DNA of 64,000 nucleotides from JANQOH01 sp965242575. GTDB taxonomy: Bacteria > Pseudomonadota > Alphaproteobacteria > UBA7887. The notes beneath the pieces were generated by a model, which saw nothing but the letters and a program-made list of their open reading frames with translations, ran no database searches and was not told the origin of the DNA. The stretch spans positions 1,984,001-2,048,000 of the forward strand of contig OZ251461.1 of NCBI GenBank assembly GCA_965242575.1, given 5' to 3'. This document shows, one piece after another, positions 32,633-42,518 of this stretch (positions are counted from its first letter, which is position 1; each line of letters begins with the position of its first letter). The position numbers and the translations under genes are program-made.

Positions 32633-34180
32633 ATGTACGAGAACCCCGACGAATTCGTCGCCGAGCGCCTGCGCAAGCGCCGGGCGCTGATCGATTCCGG
32701 CGTCGACCCCTATCCGGCGGCGGCCTTCGCGCCGACCCACGGCCTGGCCGAGACGCGCCGGCGCATGGAGGCCGACCCGGAATCGCCGTTCCCCGTCCGA
32801 GTCGCGGGGCGCATCGTCGCCCGCCGCCGCATGGGCAAGGTGCTCTTCCTCGACCTGCTCGACGACGGCGCGCGGCTGCAACTCTTCATCCGCCGCGCCG
32901 AGGTGGGCGAGGCGGCGTGGCGCACGATCGAACTCCTCGATCTCGGCGATTTTCTCGGCGCCTCCGGCGAAACCTTCTTCACCCGCGCCGGCGAGTCGAG
33001 CGTCCGGGTCCGGACCGCCGCGGCGCTCGGCAAGGCGTCGCATCCCGTTCCCCTGCCCAAGCGGCGCGGCGAACGGGTGTTCGACGCCGTCACCGATACG
33101 CATCGGCGCTACAGCCGCCGCCACGTGGACCTGCTGTCGAACGCCGCGAGCCGCGACGTCTTCGTCAAGCGCGCCCGCATCCTGCGCGGCATCCGCCACT
33201 ATCTCGACGACGAGGGCTTCCTCGAGGCGGAGACTCCGATCCTCGGGCAGTCCTATGGCGGCGCGTCGGCGCGCCCGTTCACCACCCGGCTCCATGCGAT
33301 GGACCAGCCGATGGTGCTGCGCATCTCGCCCGAATGCGCGCTCAAACGCATCCTCTGCGGCGGCGTAAACAAGGTGTACGAACTCGGCAGGAGCTTCCGC
33401 AACGAAGGGATCGATTCGTCCCACAACCCCGAATTCACCATGGTCGAATGGTACGAGGCGTGGTCGGACTACCGCGAGCAGATGGTCCGCTTCGAAACCC
33501 TGGCGGCGCGGCTGTGCGAGGACCTCCACGGGACGACGAAAATCTCTTATCGCGGCCGTCCGCTCGACCTCTCCCCGCCGTGGCGCCGCCTGCCGATGAT
33601 CGACGCCTTGCGCGACGAGGCGGGCGTGGACGTCGACTCCCTGGCGGCGGGCGATTTTCCCGCGCTGTTCGCCGAGCGCCACCCGGAGGGGGCGGAGGGG
33701 CTTCCGGAGCCGCTTACCTGGGGAGCGGCGGTCGCCGAACTGTTCGAAGCCCTGGTCGAGCCGAATCTCTGGGACCCGGTCTTCGCGATGGACCACCCGG
33801 TCGAGATCAGCCCGTTGACCAAGCGCCATCGCGGCGACCCGCGCCTCGTCGAGCGTTTCGAACCCTTCGTCGCCGGCATGGAGGTCGGCAACGCCTATTC
33901 CGAGCTGAACGACCCGGTGGAGCAATACGAGCGCCTGGCCTCGCAGCAGGTGGCGCGCGAGGAGGCCTACGACCTCGACGAAGCGTTCTTGCGCGCCGTC
34001 GCCGACGGCATGCCCCCCGCCGGCGGCACCGGGATGGGAGTCGATCGCATCGTCATGATTCTGACCGGCGCGGAGAGCATCCGCGACGTCGTATTCTTTC
34101 CCTTTCTGTCGTCCGGCCGGGACGGCCGGGACGGCGGGGCGGCGCCTCCGGCGGAGCGCCCGAATCCGGGGACGGCTTGA
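32633..34180 (+). CDS. lysS: Lysyl-tRNA synthetase, class II
   Basis: The enzyme charges tRNA-Lys. The N-terminal OB-fold (PVRVAGRIVARRRMGKVLFL) binds the anticodon. The class II core has motif 1 (FLEAETPILG with SYGGASARPF), motif 2 (GRSFRNEGIDSSHNPEFTMV) and motif 3 (PAGGTGMGVDRIVMILTGA). YSRRHVDLLSN is the usual join. The OB fold and 515 residues argue for true LysS rather than EpmA. Many Alphaproteobacteria use the unrelated class I enzyme instead, so a class II enzyme is worth noting. The last ~20 residues after SSGRDG are unconserved. Confidence 0.93.
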   Translation: MYENPDEFVAERLRKRRALIDSGVDPYPAAAFAPTHGLAETRRRMEADPESPFPVRVAGRIVARRRMGKVLFLDLLDDGARLQLFIRRAEVGEAAWRTIELLDLGDFLGASGETFFTRAGESSVRVRTAAALGKASHPVPLPKRRGERVFDAVTDTHRRYSRRHVDLLSNAASRDVFVKRARILRGIRHYLDDEGFLEAETPILGQSYGGASARPFTTRLHAMDQPMVLRISPECALKRILCGGVNKVYELGRSFRNEGIDSSHNPEFTMVEWYEAWSDYREQMVRFETLAARLCEDLHGTTKISYRGRPLDLSPPWRRLPMIDALRDEAGVDVDSLAAGDFPALFAERHPEGAEGLPEPLTWGAAVAELFEALVEPNLWDPVFAMDHPVEISPLTKRHRGDPRLVERFEPFVAGMEVGNAYSELNDPVEQYERLASQQVAREEAYDLDEAFLRAVADGMPPAGGTGMGVDRIVMILTGAESIRDVVFFPFLSSGRDGRDGGAAPPAERPNPGTA

Positions 34181-34263
34181 CGGTCCGCCCAAATTGGGTC
34201 CGGCATGGGCGCCGTGAGTCGCTGGATAGCGGCGCAATTTGAGTTTCTTCGGGGGGTGACGAT

Positions 34264-34374
34264 ATGGCGAGGCTCAAGGCGTTCTTCGCGGGCGCATGGA
34301 TCGTACCGGTGTTCATCGCCTTCACGATCCTGTTCGCGCTCGCGATGGAGCTCGCGCTCCGCATGGCTTCCTGA
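34264..34374 (+). CDS. Small single-span membrane protein, 36 residues
   Basis: MARLKAFFAGAWIVPVFIAF begins a 36-residue ORF with one membrane segment (about residues 9-30, WIVPVFIAFTILFALAMELA) and a basic N-terminus, so probably N-in. GGGGGGTGACGAT precedes the ATG and could serve as a ribosome site. It resembles no family I can name. The hydrophobic pattern and ribosome site favour a real gene in the gap between lysS and tRNA-Pro, but length makes chance possible. Confidence 0.45.
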   Translation: MARLKAFFAGAWIVPVFIAFTILFALAMELALRMAS

Positions 34375-34496
34375 ACGGCGCGCCGAGGGACCGTGTCCCG
34401 GCGCGGCGCGAATCCGCACAGGGACGACCTCCGCCGCGGCGGTCGGAATCCCGCCTTGCGCCGCCGCCGCGCGCCGCCTATGGTGCGGGGCGGGGC

Positions 34497-34574
34497 CGGA
34501 GCGTAGCGCAGTCTGGTTAGCGCACTTGTCTGGGGGACAAGGGGTCGGCGGTTCGAATCCGCCCGCTCCGACCA
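34497..34574 (+). tRNA. tRNA-Pro (anticodon GGG)
   Basis: Acceptor arms CGGAGCG (34497-34503) and CGCTCCG (34564-34570) pair, followed by A and an encoded CCA. The D-arm GCGCAGTCTGGTTAGCGC is present. The anticodon stem CTTGT/ACAAG holds the loop CTGGGGG, giving GGG. The T-arm has GGTTCGAATCC. The monooxygenase gene starts 21 bases downstream. Confidence 0.96.
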
Positions 34575-34594
34575 AACCGCGCGGGGCGCGAGTC

Positions 34595-36097
34595 ATGGCG
34601 AAGACCAACGGCGGCGGCCCGCCCGGGCCGGGCGCGGCGGAGCATTTCGACGTGCTGATCGTCGGCGCCGGAATATCGGGCGTCGACGCCGCCTGGCACC
34701 TGCAAAACCGCTGTCCGGGCAAGAGCTTCGCCCTGCTCGAGGCGCGGGAGGAGATCGGCGGAACCTGGTTCGTCCACCGCTTCCCCGGCATCCGCTCCGA
34801 CAGCGACCTGTTCACCTTCGGCTACGGCTGGAAGCCGTGGTCCGGACCCGCCATCGCCACCGCGGAGGAGATCCTCGCCTATCTCAACGAGGCCGTCGAC
34901 GAGCACGGCATCCGCCGCCACATCCGCTTCCGCCATGAGGTGAACGCCGCGTCGTGGGACGGCGCCGCGCGGCGCTGGACCCTCCGCGCGCGCCGCGCCG
35001 ACACCGGCGAAAGCCGCGAATTCACCTGCAACTTCCTGTGGATGTGCCAGGGCTACTACCGCCACGCCGAGGGCTACACGCCGGACTTCCCCGGCATGGC
35101 GCGCTTCCGCGGGCGCATCGTCCATCCCCAGACGTGGCCCGGCGACCTCGACCACTCCGGCAAGCGCGTCGTCGTCATCGGCTCCGGCGCCACGGCGGCG
35201 ACGCTGATCCCCGCGCTGGCCCGCGATTGCGCGCACGTCACCATGTTGCAGCGCTCGCCCACTTTCTACTACCCGCGGCCGACCCGCGACGAACTCGCCG
35301 AGACGCTGCGCGGCCTCGACCTGCCGGAGGAATGGACGCATGAGATCCTCCGCCGCAAATTCCTCCGCGACCAGCGCGAGACCGCCCGCCGGTCGTTCGA
35401 GGAGCCGGACGCGCTGCGGCGCGACCTGATCGCCGGGGTCAAGGCGTATCTGGGCGACGGATACGACGTCGAAACCCACTTCACGCCGCGCTACCGCCCC
35501 TGGCGCCAGCGGCTCGCGGTGACGCCCGACGGCGACCTGTTCCGGAGCATTCGCGCCGGCAAGGTGTCCGTCGTCACCGATGAGGTCGACTCCTTCACCG
35601 AGGACGGAGTGCGGGCGAAGTCCGGCGCCGTGCTCGCCGCCGACGTCGTCGTCACCGCCACCGGGTTCGACCTGTGCGCGTTCGGCGGCGTTCCGTTCGC
35701 GGTCGACGGCGCGCCGGTGGATTTCGCCGAATGCATAGGCCACCGCGGCATCCTGTTCACCGGGGTGCCCAACATGGCGTGGGTGTTCGGCTACCTGCGC
35801 ACCAGCTGGACCATGCGCGCCGACCTGGTGTCGGCCTTCGTCTGCCGCCTGCTGAACCACATGGCGGGGAAGGGGGCGGACATGGTGACGGCCCGCCTCC
35901 GCGCCGAGGACCGCGGCATGACGCTGCGCCCCTTCATCGAGTCGGAGAACTTCAACCCCGGCTACGTGACGCGGAGCGTCCACCTGATGCCGAAGCAGGG
36001 CGACCGCGAGCCCTGGGTCTTCAGCCAGGACTACTTCACCGAGAAGGACACCATCCCCGGCGCCGACCTCGAGGACGGCGCGCTGGTTTACGCGTAG
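34595..36097 (+). CDS. Flavin-containing / Baeyer-Villiger-type monooxygenase
   Basis: The protein has 500 residues, FAD and NADPH dependent. The FAD Rossmann motif is VGAGISGVDAAWHL with ARxEIGGTW as AREEIGGTWFVHRFPG. The fingerprint FRGRIVHPQTWP fits FxGxxxHxxxW(P/D), which marks Baeyer-Villiger and N-hydroxylating class B monooxygenases. The NADPH Rossmann motif is VVVIGSGATAATL, and ATGFD is also seen. It would oxygenate a ketone or an amine; the substrate is unknown. It converges with a quinone reductase 3 bases past its stop. Its place just after tRNA-Pro could reflect past integration, but no integrase is seen. Confidence 0.9.
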   Translation: MAKTNGGGPPGPGAAEHFDVLIVGAGISGVDAAWHLQNRCPGKSFALLEAREEIGGTWFVHRFPGIRSDSDLFTFGYGWKPWSGPAIATAEEILAYLNEAVDEHGIRRHIRFRHEVNAASWDGAARRWTLRARRADTGESREFTCNFLWMCQGYYRHAEGYTPDFPGMARFRGRIVHPQTWPGDLDHSGKRVVVIGSGATAATLIPALARDCAHVTMLQRSPTFYYPRPTRDELAETLRGLDLPEEWTHEILRRKFLRDQRETARRSFEEPDALRRDLIAGVKAYLGDGYDVETHFTPRYRPWRQRLAVTPDGDLFRSIRAGKVSVVTDEVDSFTEDGVRAKSGAVLAADVVVTATGFDLCAFGGVPFAVDGAPVDFAECIGHRGILFTGVPNMAWVFGYLRTSWTMRADLVSAFVCRLLNHMAGKGADMVTARLRAEDRGMTLRPFIESENFNPGYVTRSVHLMPKQGDREPWVFSQDYFTEKDTIPGADLEDGALVYA

Positions 36098-36100
36098 CGG

Positions 36101-37096
36101 TCAGCCCAGGTCGTTGGTCAACACCACCTTGCCCGTCGGCTTGCCGCGTTCGGCGTACTCATGCGCCGCGCCGACCTCGGAGAATCCGAAGCGGCGTTCG
36201 TCGACGAGCGGCCGCAGCGCGCCCTCGGCGACCAGTTCGGCGGCCTTGCGCAGAATGTCGCCCACCGCGTCGACCCGGTTGCCGGACGTTATGGGCCGCC
36301 CCGCGAACACGCTCTTGAACGCGAGCCATTTGGCCTGGAAGCCCGGCTTCGTCGGGAAGTGGCCCAGAATGTCGAGGATGGTCCCGAAATCCCGCGCCGC
36401 CTCCACCGAGGCGTCGATGGACGGCGCGCCCGGCGTGTTGAACACGTAGTCGAACCCGGCGCCGTCGGCGGTCGTGGCGCGCATTTCGGCGGGATCGGTC
36501 GTCCGGTAGTCGAACGCCTTGCGCGCGCCGAGGCCCTCGGCGATCCGGCATTTCTCCGCCGACCCGCAGGCGGCGTACACATGCGCCCCGCGCCACGCCG
36601 CCAGCTGGACCGCGACGTGCCCCACCCCGCCCGTTCCGCCCTGGACGAGGATCGTCGCGCCCGGCTTGAGGTTCTCGCGGTCGAAATAGCAGAACCACGC
36701 GGTGACGGTGACGAGGGGCAGCGCAGCCGCCTCCGCAAACGAGAGCGCGGCGGGCTTGCGCGCGGCCATGCGCGCGTCGACCGCCATGAACTCCGCCAGC
36801 GCGCCCGGCTTGCCGCCCATTCCGTTCGCGAAGGCGAACACTTCGTCGCCCTCCTCGAGCGCCGTCACGCCAGCGCCGACCGCGGCGACGACCCCCGCGC
36901 AATCGGCGTGCAGAATGGCCGGAAACCCTGGGCAGAGCCGCGCCGCGCGTCCGTCGCGGATCTTGTAATCGACCGGATTGACGCTGCTCGCCCGCACCGC
37001 GACCACGACCTCGCCGGCCTTCGGCTCCGGCTTCGGGACCTCCACCTGCCTGAAGACGTCCGGCCCGCCGAACGCCTCGATCACCATTGCCTTCAT
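36101..37096 (-). CDS. NADPH:quinone reductase-like zinc-free MDR protein
   Basis: The protein has 331 residues of the medium-chain dehydrogenase/reductase superfamily, QOR type. MKAMVIEAFGGPDVFRQVEV and SSVNPVDYKIRDG lie in the N-terminal domain. The NADPH Rossmann motif is ILVQGGTGGVGHVAVQLAAW. The catalytic-zinc Cys/His pattern of true alcohol dehydrogenases is absent. Likely reduces quinones or other enones; the substrate is unknown. ATG at 37096 begins the conserved segment. Convergent with the monooxygenase; a shared pathway is possible but not shown. Confidence 0.88.
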   Translation of the reverse strand: MKAMVIEAFGGPDVFRQVEVPKPEPKAGEVVVAVRASSVNPVDYKIRDGRAARLCPGFPAILHADCAGVVAAVGAGVTALEEGDEVFAFANGMGGKPGALAEFMAVDARMAARKPAALSFAEAAALPLVTVTAWFCYFDRENLKPGATILVQGGTGGVGHVAVQLAAWRGAHVYAACGSAEKCRIAEGLGARKAFDYRTTDPAEMRATTADGAGFDYVFNTPGAPSIDASVEAARDFGTILDILGHFPTKPGFQAKWLAFKSVFAGRPITSGNRVDAVGDILRKAAELVAEGALRPLVDERRFGFSEVGAAHEYAERGKPTGKVVLTNDLG

Positions 37097-37190
37097 GCTT
37101 GTCCTCCCTCGCCATGATCGATTCCCGCCCCGGAATCAACGCGTAAGATAACCGCGAACGCGGATTTGGCAACGGCGAAGCGCTCCGCCG

Positions 37191-40100
37191 CTACTCCGGG
37201 CTCCGAGGCGCGGTTCCCTCGAGCGATGATGGACTTTCGGCTTCCAATCGGACCGAAGAGAACTCTGGAGCTTCGCTGGCGGCGTCCGGGTCCGGTTCAG
37301 GCAAAGATACGCCGTCCGATCCGTCATCGTCGGCGTCGACCTCGGCGGCCTTTCGAACCTCTCGATCCTTCTCGAGAAGATCCCGGAGTTCGTTGTCGAT
37401 CCTCTCGGCTACGGTGCCGGGGTTCCGAAACCAATCGGTCGACCAGACCCGAAGAATCGTCCAGCCGAGTCCCTCGAGTACGGCTTGGCGCAGCTTGTCG
37501 CGATCGCGCGCCGTCGCCGAGGAACGATACCGCGCGCCGTCGCATTCGATCCCCGCAAGGTAGGCGCCGGCGATTTCGGGATGAACGACGCCGAGGTCCA
37601 CGCGGAAGCCCGATACTCCGATTTGCGTGCGGACCTCCCATCCCCGGCGGCGAAACGCCTCCGCCACCGCCTCTTCGAACGGATTCTCCGCGGGCCCAAG
37701 TGAACCCTCGTCACGAGAAGGCAGCGCGACCGCTCCCCGCTCGGCGTAATCGAGGAAATTCCTGAGATCTTTTACCCCGTCGGCTCGCGTGCGCCCAAGG
37801 TCGATATCCTCGGCCTCGATCGAGGAAAAGACATGGAGCTCACGGCGCGCGCGGCTGATCGCGACGTTGAGGCGCCTCTCTCCTCCCTCGCCGTTGATCG
37901 GACCGAAATTCATCGCGATCCTGCCGGCGCTATCCGGTCCGAAGGTAACGGAGAACAGCATGACGTCGCGCTCGTCGCCCTGGATGTTCTCGAGGTTCTT
38001 TACGATGACCGGCTCTTCTCGGTCGTCCGAGAAGAACCATTCCAGGCGGCGATCTTCTCGGCGGACCTTGTCGAGCAGATCCTGGACCAGTTCCTGCTGC
38101 TGGGCGTTGAAGGTGATGACGCCGAGGCTGTGTCGATCGTTCTCCGGGACGGCGAGCCAATTCGTGAGACGCCGTTTTGCCGTCGCGGCGATCATTCTCG
38201 CCTCCTTCTCGTTCACGCGGCCTTTCCCTCTTGCGTAGGTTCCGTCGATCTTGTAGAATTTTATCGCCTTGGAGCCGGCGGCGGGGGCCGGGAAAGTGAC
38301 GAGCTTGCCGCCGTAATAGGTATGATTGGAGAAGGCGATAAGAGACTCGTCCCGGCTGCGATAGTGCCACCGAAGATGATAACGCGGAACATTGGTGGAT
38401 TCGACCTCGTCGAGGATCGAAGGCATGTCGCGCTCCTCCTCCGGCAAATCTTCGTCGTCGTCATCGGCGCGGCCGAAGAAATTCGTCGGCGGGAGTTGCT
38501 TCGGATCGCCCACGATGATCGTCTGCCGGGCTCGCGCGATGGCGCCGATGGCGTCCCAAGTGAATATCTGCGAGGCTTCGTCGAAGATGATGAGATCGAA
38601 GGTCGCTCGCTCCGCCGGAAGGTATTGAGCCACCGACAGGGGGGACATAAGCACGCACGGCGCGAGCTTGCCGAACGTCTCCGGCAGATTCTCCAGAAGC
38701 CGGCGAATCGGCATGGAGGGCCGCTTGAGTCCGAGTTGGTGTCGGAGGACCCCGAGTTCGGATTTTTTCGGGACTCCGTCTCTTGCCGGCAAGTCGTGAA
38801 CGATGCGCCGCATCGCTTCGACAGGCGCCAGTTGCGCCGCGGCGTCGTCGAGCTTGCGGAAGGTTTCGATAAGATTTTCGTGTCTCAAACGGGTGAACTC
38901 CCGAAGTTTGTCGTTCGCGTCCATGGCGAGGGGCAGCCACCAAGCCGCATAAGCCTGCTCGAACGCTTCCTTCGCAGACGATCCTTCGACGGCCCCGGCT
39001 TCGAGCGCCTCGACCAGCGGCTCGAGCCTCAGCTGCTTCGCGCAGTTGCTCTGTTTCACCCACCGGGCCCAGTCGGCGAGGCGCGCGCGTTCCTTCTCCA
39101 CGGTTTCGAGGCCCGCCTCGATCTCCGTGATGCTCGATCCGTCCGGAATCGCGCCATCCCTCCGCTTGAAGGCGCCGATTCTTTCGCGAGTTTCGTCTTC
39201 CACGGCGAGATACGCCTTCAAAGCGTCGAGAGAAGTTCCGGGAGAAACCGAACCCAGGCTGTTCATGGCGGCGTCGAATCGGACTCGATCCTCCGCCTCC
39301 GAACGCAGATCGTTCGCCGCCTTTCGGAATGCGATCGCTTGCCGCGCGGCCTCCGTCGACCGCTCGGCGTCGGTTTCGCCCTGGACTTCCGCGATTTGCG
39401 CCATGGTGCTGTTCCGTATCGCGGCGTCGCGCTCGCGCGCCGCGGAGAGCGCCTTCAGGTCGACCCCCGGATCGGCCGCGCCATTGTCGGCATAGATTTG
39501 CAGGAGCTTCCGCACGTGTCTTCTCGCGAAGGCGGACAAAGGCCACAATTTCGTCTGGGCTTCGCGCCAATCCGCGTCCAGCCGTTCGAGCGGCATCCTC
39601 CGCACTGCGTCGAACGGATATGCGGCCATCGTTTTCGACATCGCGGCGGCGCGTTCCCCCACATCCGCCGCGAACGTCTCGGCTAACGCGGAGAGTCGCT
39701 CCGCGGGCATGTCGGGCACGGCCGAGAGATCGAGCGCGGCGTCTTCCAAACGAGGCGCGAGCGCCCGCAGCCGCTTGCGGCGCCCGGCCACGAGGTCCGG
39801 ATCCGAACGAAGGCCAAATTCGCGGGCGAGCTCATGCTCCGCCTGTTTCAGCTCGCCGAGCTTGGCGCGGAGCTCCGCTGCGGCTTCAAGAAGTTCCGTC
39901 TCCCACTTGTAGGACCACCGCTCGCCGCGGACAAGGGAAAGAGGGGGCTCGCTTGCGACTGCGGCATGTGTCCGGCCGAGTTCGGCGGCATGCGACGCCA
40001 GTTTCCGGTAGCTCTCCGCGTCGTGTGCGTCTTTGGAGCAGAAAAGTATCTCGAAAGGCGTTTCGCCGGAGGCGGCGCGGCCCACCGCGTCGAAAACGCT

Positions 40101-42518
40101 GAAGCCCTGGCTGCCCTTGGCGTGAAGAGCATGGGCGTAGGCGTTCAGGCGGTCCCGGGACAACCTGAGATCTTCGGTAATCTGGACCCATTCCTCCTCG
40201 GTTGCGCCGGACGACCGGTCCCACCCGCGTTCCAGCTGCGCGAGCACCGATTTCCGATCGGTCTTGTTCGAGTGAAGCTCGAGCACTGCGTCGCCGAGTC
40301 CGTTCGCGACCAGACGGCGGCGCACGACGTCGAGAGCCGCCGCCTTCTCGGCGACGAAGAGCACGGTCTTTCCTTCTCCCAGGCTTTGGGCGATGACGTT
40401 GGCGATGGTCTGGCTCTTCCCGGTCCCCGGAGGCCCGATCAGGATGAAGTCGCGGTTTTCCGAAGCGGCGATGACGGCGGCAAGCTGCGAACTATCGGCG
40501 GGCAACGGGGTGAGAATGTCTTTCGGCGCGCGGCGCCGATCGACGTCTTCCGGGCCGATAGGGTCGCCCGATTCGGTTCCTTCATACGCGCGTTCGGCGC
40601 CGTCGATGAGATGGCTCACCAGGCGATTTCGCCGAAGCTGGTCCTGCCGGTCGACCAGATCTTTCCACATCAGATACTTGGCGAACGAGAACGTCGAAAG
40701 CGCCAGCTCCTCGACCACTTCGCACCCGGGGATGTCGCGCACGTTGCGGCGCATGATTTCGAAGATGCGCGGAAGATCGATGCCGCTTGCGTCACGCGGC
40801 AATTCGCCCTGGAGCTCCGGGATACGAAGTTTGAAGTCGCGCTTCAGCAATTCGAACAGGGTAAGGTTGAGCCGCGCCTCGTCCTCGTGATGCGCAATTC
40901 GAAAGGGCGAGCTGGCGGAACGGCGTTCGATCCTGACCGGGACCAGAACCAGGGGCGCGCGGTAGGAACGCGAATCGCCCTCCGGCCTCTTCCAGCGCAG
41001 GAATCCCGCCGCGAGAAAGAGCGTGTTCGCTCCGCCCTCCTGCATGTCGCTCTTCGCGCGGCGGTGCAGCGCGAGGAGGCGGACGTTCGTCTCATGGCCG
41101 GTGAGCGGCGCGGCGAGCTGCCGACTCTCGAACGCGTTGCGGATTACCTCCTCCTCTATCCGCTGCTTCTCCTGGGCGGAGACGGCGCGGTTGCCGATGG
41201 CGTCCTCGTCGTTGAGCGAAAGCACGCGAAATTTCTTTCCGGCGGCGAGGGCGTCTTCGAGGGCTCCGACGTTCGGGCAGCGGAGAGGCAGCGTCTGCTT
41301 GCTGTCGCGGTAGTTGAGAAGCCGGTTTCGAAGCGAGAGATCGAGAAGCTTGCGTTGCCAGCGTTCGATCCGGCCCTGGGGCGTCCCGGGCTCCTCATCG
41401 CCGATCTCGCCCGGGAGAAGACCGAAATCGGGCGGCGGCGGAAGGGCTGCGGGGGCCGTCTCGTCCGACGGGGCGGCTTCGGACGGGGCCGGCGCCCGGT
41501 GGCTTGCGAGCGGGCGGATGCGCGCGGCGCGCGCACGCGCGATGTCGACCGCCATCGCGAACTCCGGCTCGCGATCTTCCGAGAGACGGCGGCGGCCCTC
41601 GTCGACCGCTTGCTCGAAGCCGATCGATGGCCGCTCGGTGAGGAGGGTCGTCTCGATCGGCGCCAACTCCCGCGCTTGCGCGGCCTTGCGAACGGCGATC
41701 GCGTCGGGCTCCTTGACATGGCCGAAATCCCGCTTGCGGATCCAGACGCCGACCCATGCGTGACCCTGGGAGAACAGGGCGACAGGATGGAGACCGGCGG
41801 CTTCGAAGGCCGCCGCGAGGAAGAGGGTGGAGTCGAGACAGGTGGCGAGGCCCTCCCGGGTTATTCGGCCGGGATCCCGTATTTTCTGGCCCTCCCGCTC
41901 GAACGAGGCGGGCGGTTCGGCGTATGTGAGGCCCAGGCCGGTGGCTGCCGACCAGATGGCGGCGGCGAGAAGGTATGCGCGCGCCGGATTCCCGGACTGG
42001 TAGCCGTCCATCGAACCGTCGTGGCCGGCGGCCTCCAGTATCCGCGCCGCCTCCTTCACCAGGCCGGCGACGGCCGGATCGTTCGGAGAGACGAAGGCCG
42101 CGAGGATCTGGGCCATGTCGCCCAAACCGCCCCACTCGTCGCGAGCAAGCAAGTCGATCCGGCGCTTCTCCACGAGCGTCGGAAGCCCCTTCGCCTCCAC
42201 GCGGAATTCGAGTTCCCCGACCTCCGCTTCGTCGAGACCCGCCAGACGTTGGATGTCGAGGGGCGTAGCCAGGTCGCGAACCGCGAACTCCTCCTTGCTC
42301 CCGATCCGGTCGACGGTCCAGATCTTCTCGCGGACGATGGGCGGGGCCGCGCGGAGCGTAATCCGCACGTCCGTAAGCGCCTCCGCGGTCGGATTGACGA
42401 CCGCGAGCCGTTCGACGATCGCCACGTCGTTCTGGGCGGAGGCGAAGTTGACTCTCTGTGGAGTCTCGTAGCGGAGGGACGCTCCGCCGGCTTCTCCCTG
42501 CTCGTCGTGAGATTCCAT
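37191..42518 (-). CDS. DUF4011-helicase-Vsr-like single-gene anti-phage protein (Hhe type)
   Basis: About 1775 residues from the ATG at 42518; TTG at 42539, with GGAG upstream, is an alternative. A beta-rich N-terminus (RVNFASAQNDVAIV) leads to a transglutaminase-like part with Cys in LATCLDSTLFLAA and His in SQGHAWVGVW. DUF4011 follows (WQRKLLDLSLRNRLLNYRDS). The SF1 helicase has Walker A IGPPGTGKSQTIANVI, FDEASQIFTWDAIGA with VGDPKQLPP, and late motifs GDERDVMLFSVTFG and NVAISRARRELHVF. The C-terminus is a Vsr/DUF559-type nuclease (FRVDLGVVHPE, GIECDGARYRSSATARDRDK). This layout matches the DUF4011-helicase-Vsr defence gene. Less GC-rich than its neighbours, suggesting transfer. Confidence 0.88.
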   Translation of the reverse strand: MESHDEQGEAGGASLRYETPQRVNFASAQNDVAIVERLAVVNPTAEALTDVRITLRAAPPIVREKIWTVDRIGSKEEFAVRDLATPLDIQRLAGLDEAEVGELEFRVEAKGLPTLVEKRRIDLLARDEWGGLGDMAQILAAFVSPNDPAVAGLVKEAARILEAAGHDGSMDGYQSGNPARAYLLAAAIWSAATGLGLTYAEPPASFEREGQKIRDPGRITREGLATCLDSTLFLAAAFEAAGLHPVALFSQGHAWVGVWIRKRDFGHVKEPDAIAVRKAAQARELAPIETTLLTERPSIGFEQAVDEGRRRLSEDREPEFAMAVDIARARAARIRPLASHRAPAPSEAAPSDETAPAALPPPPDFGLLPGEIGDEEPGTPQGRIERWQRKLLDLSLRNRLLNYRDSKQTLPLRCPNVGALEDALAAGKKFRVLSLNDEDAIGNRAVSAQEKQRIEEEVIRNAFESRQLAAPLTGHETNVRLLALHRRAKSDMQEGGANTLFLAAGFLRWKRPEGDSRSYRAPLVLVPVRIERRSASSPFRIAHHEDEARLNLTLFELLKRDFKLRIPELQGELPRDASGIDLPRIFEIMRRNVRDIPGCEVVEELALSTFSFAKYLMWKDLVDRQDQLRRNRLVSHLIDGAERAYEGTESGDPIGPEDVDRRRAPKDILTPLPADSSQLAAVIAASENRDFILIGPPGTGKSQTIANVIAQSLGEGKTVLFVAEKAAALDVVRRRLVANGLGDAVLELHSNKTDRKSVLAQLERGWDRSSGATEEEWVQITEDLRLSRDRLNAYAHALHAKGSQGFSVFDAVGRAASGETPFEILFCSKDAHDAESYRKLASHAAELGRTHAAVASEPPLSLVRGERWSYKWETELLEAAAELRAKLGELKQAEHELAREFGLRSDPDLVAGRRKRLRALAPRLEDAALDLSAVPDMPAERLSALAETFAADVGERAAAMSKTMAAYPFDAVRRMPLERLDADWREAQTKLWPLSAFARRHVRKLLQIYADNGAADPGVDLKALSAARERDAAIRNSTMAQIAEVQGETDAERSTEAARQAIAFRKAANDLRSEAEDRVRFDAAMNSLGSVSPGTSLDALKAYLAVEDETRERIGAFKRRDGAIPDGSSITEIEAGLETVEKERARLADWARWVKQSNCAKQLRLEPLVEALEAGAVEGSSAKEAFEQAYAAWWLPLAMDANDKLREFTRLRHENLIETFRKLDDAAAQLAPVEAMRRIVHDLPARDGVPKKSELGVLRHQLGLKRPSMPIRRLLENLPETFGKLAPCVLMSPLSVAQYLPAERATFDLIIFDEASQIFTWDAIGAIARARQTIIVGDPKQLPPTNFFGRADDDDEDLPEEERDMPSILDEVESTNVPRYHLRWHYRSRDESLIAFSNHTYYGGKLVTFPAPAAGSKAIKFYKIDGTYARGKGRVNEKEARMIAATAKRRLTNWLAVPENDRHSLGVITFNAQQQELVQDLLDKVRREDRRLEWFFSDDREEPVIVKNLENIQGDERDVMLFSVTFGPDSAGRIAMNFGPINGEGGERRLNVAISRARRELHVFSSIEAEDIDLGRTRADGVKDLRNFLDYAERGAVALPSRDEGSLGPAENPFEEAVAEAFRRRGWEVRTQIGVSGFRVDLGVVHPEIAGAYLAGIECDGARYRSSATARDRDKLRQAVLEGLGWTILRVWSTDWFRNPGTVAERIDNELRDLLEKDREVRKAAEVDADDDGSDGVSLPEPDPDAASEAPEFSSVRLEAESPSSLEGTAPRSPE

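Noticed and set aside
34375..34600. Genomic island integrated at tRNA-Pro
   Set aside because: No integrase and no second tRNA 3' end repeat found downstream.
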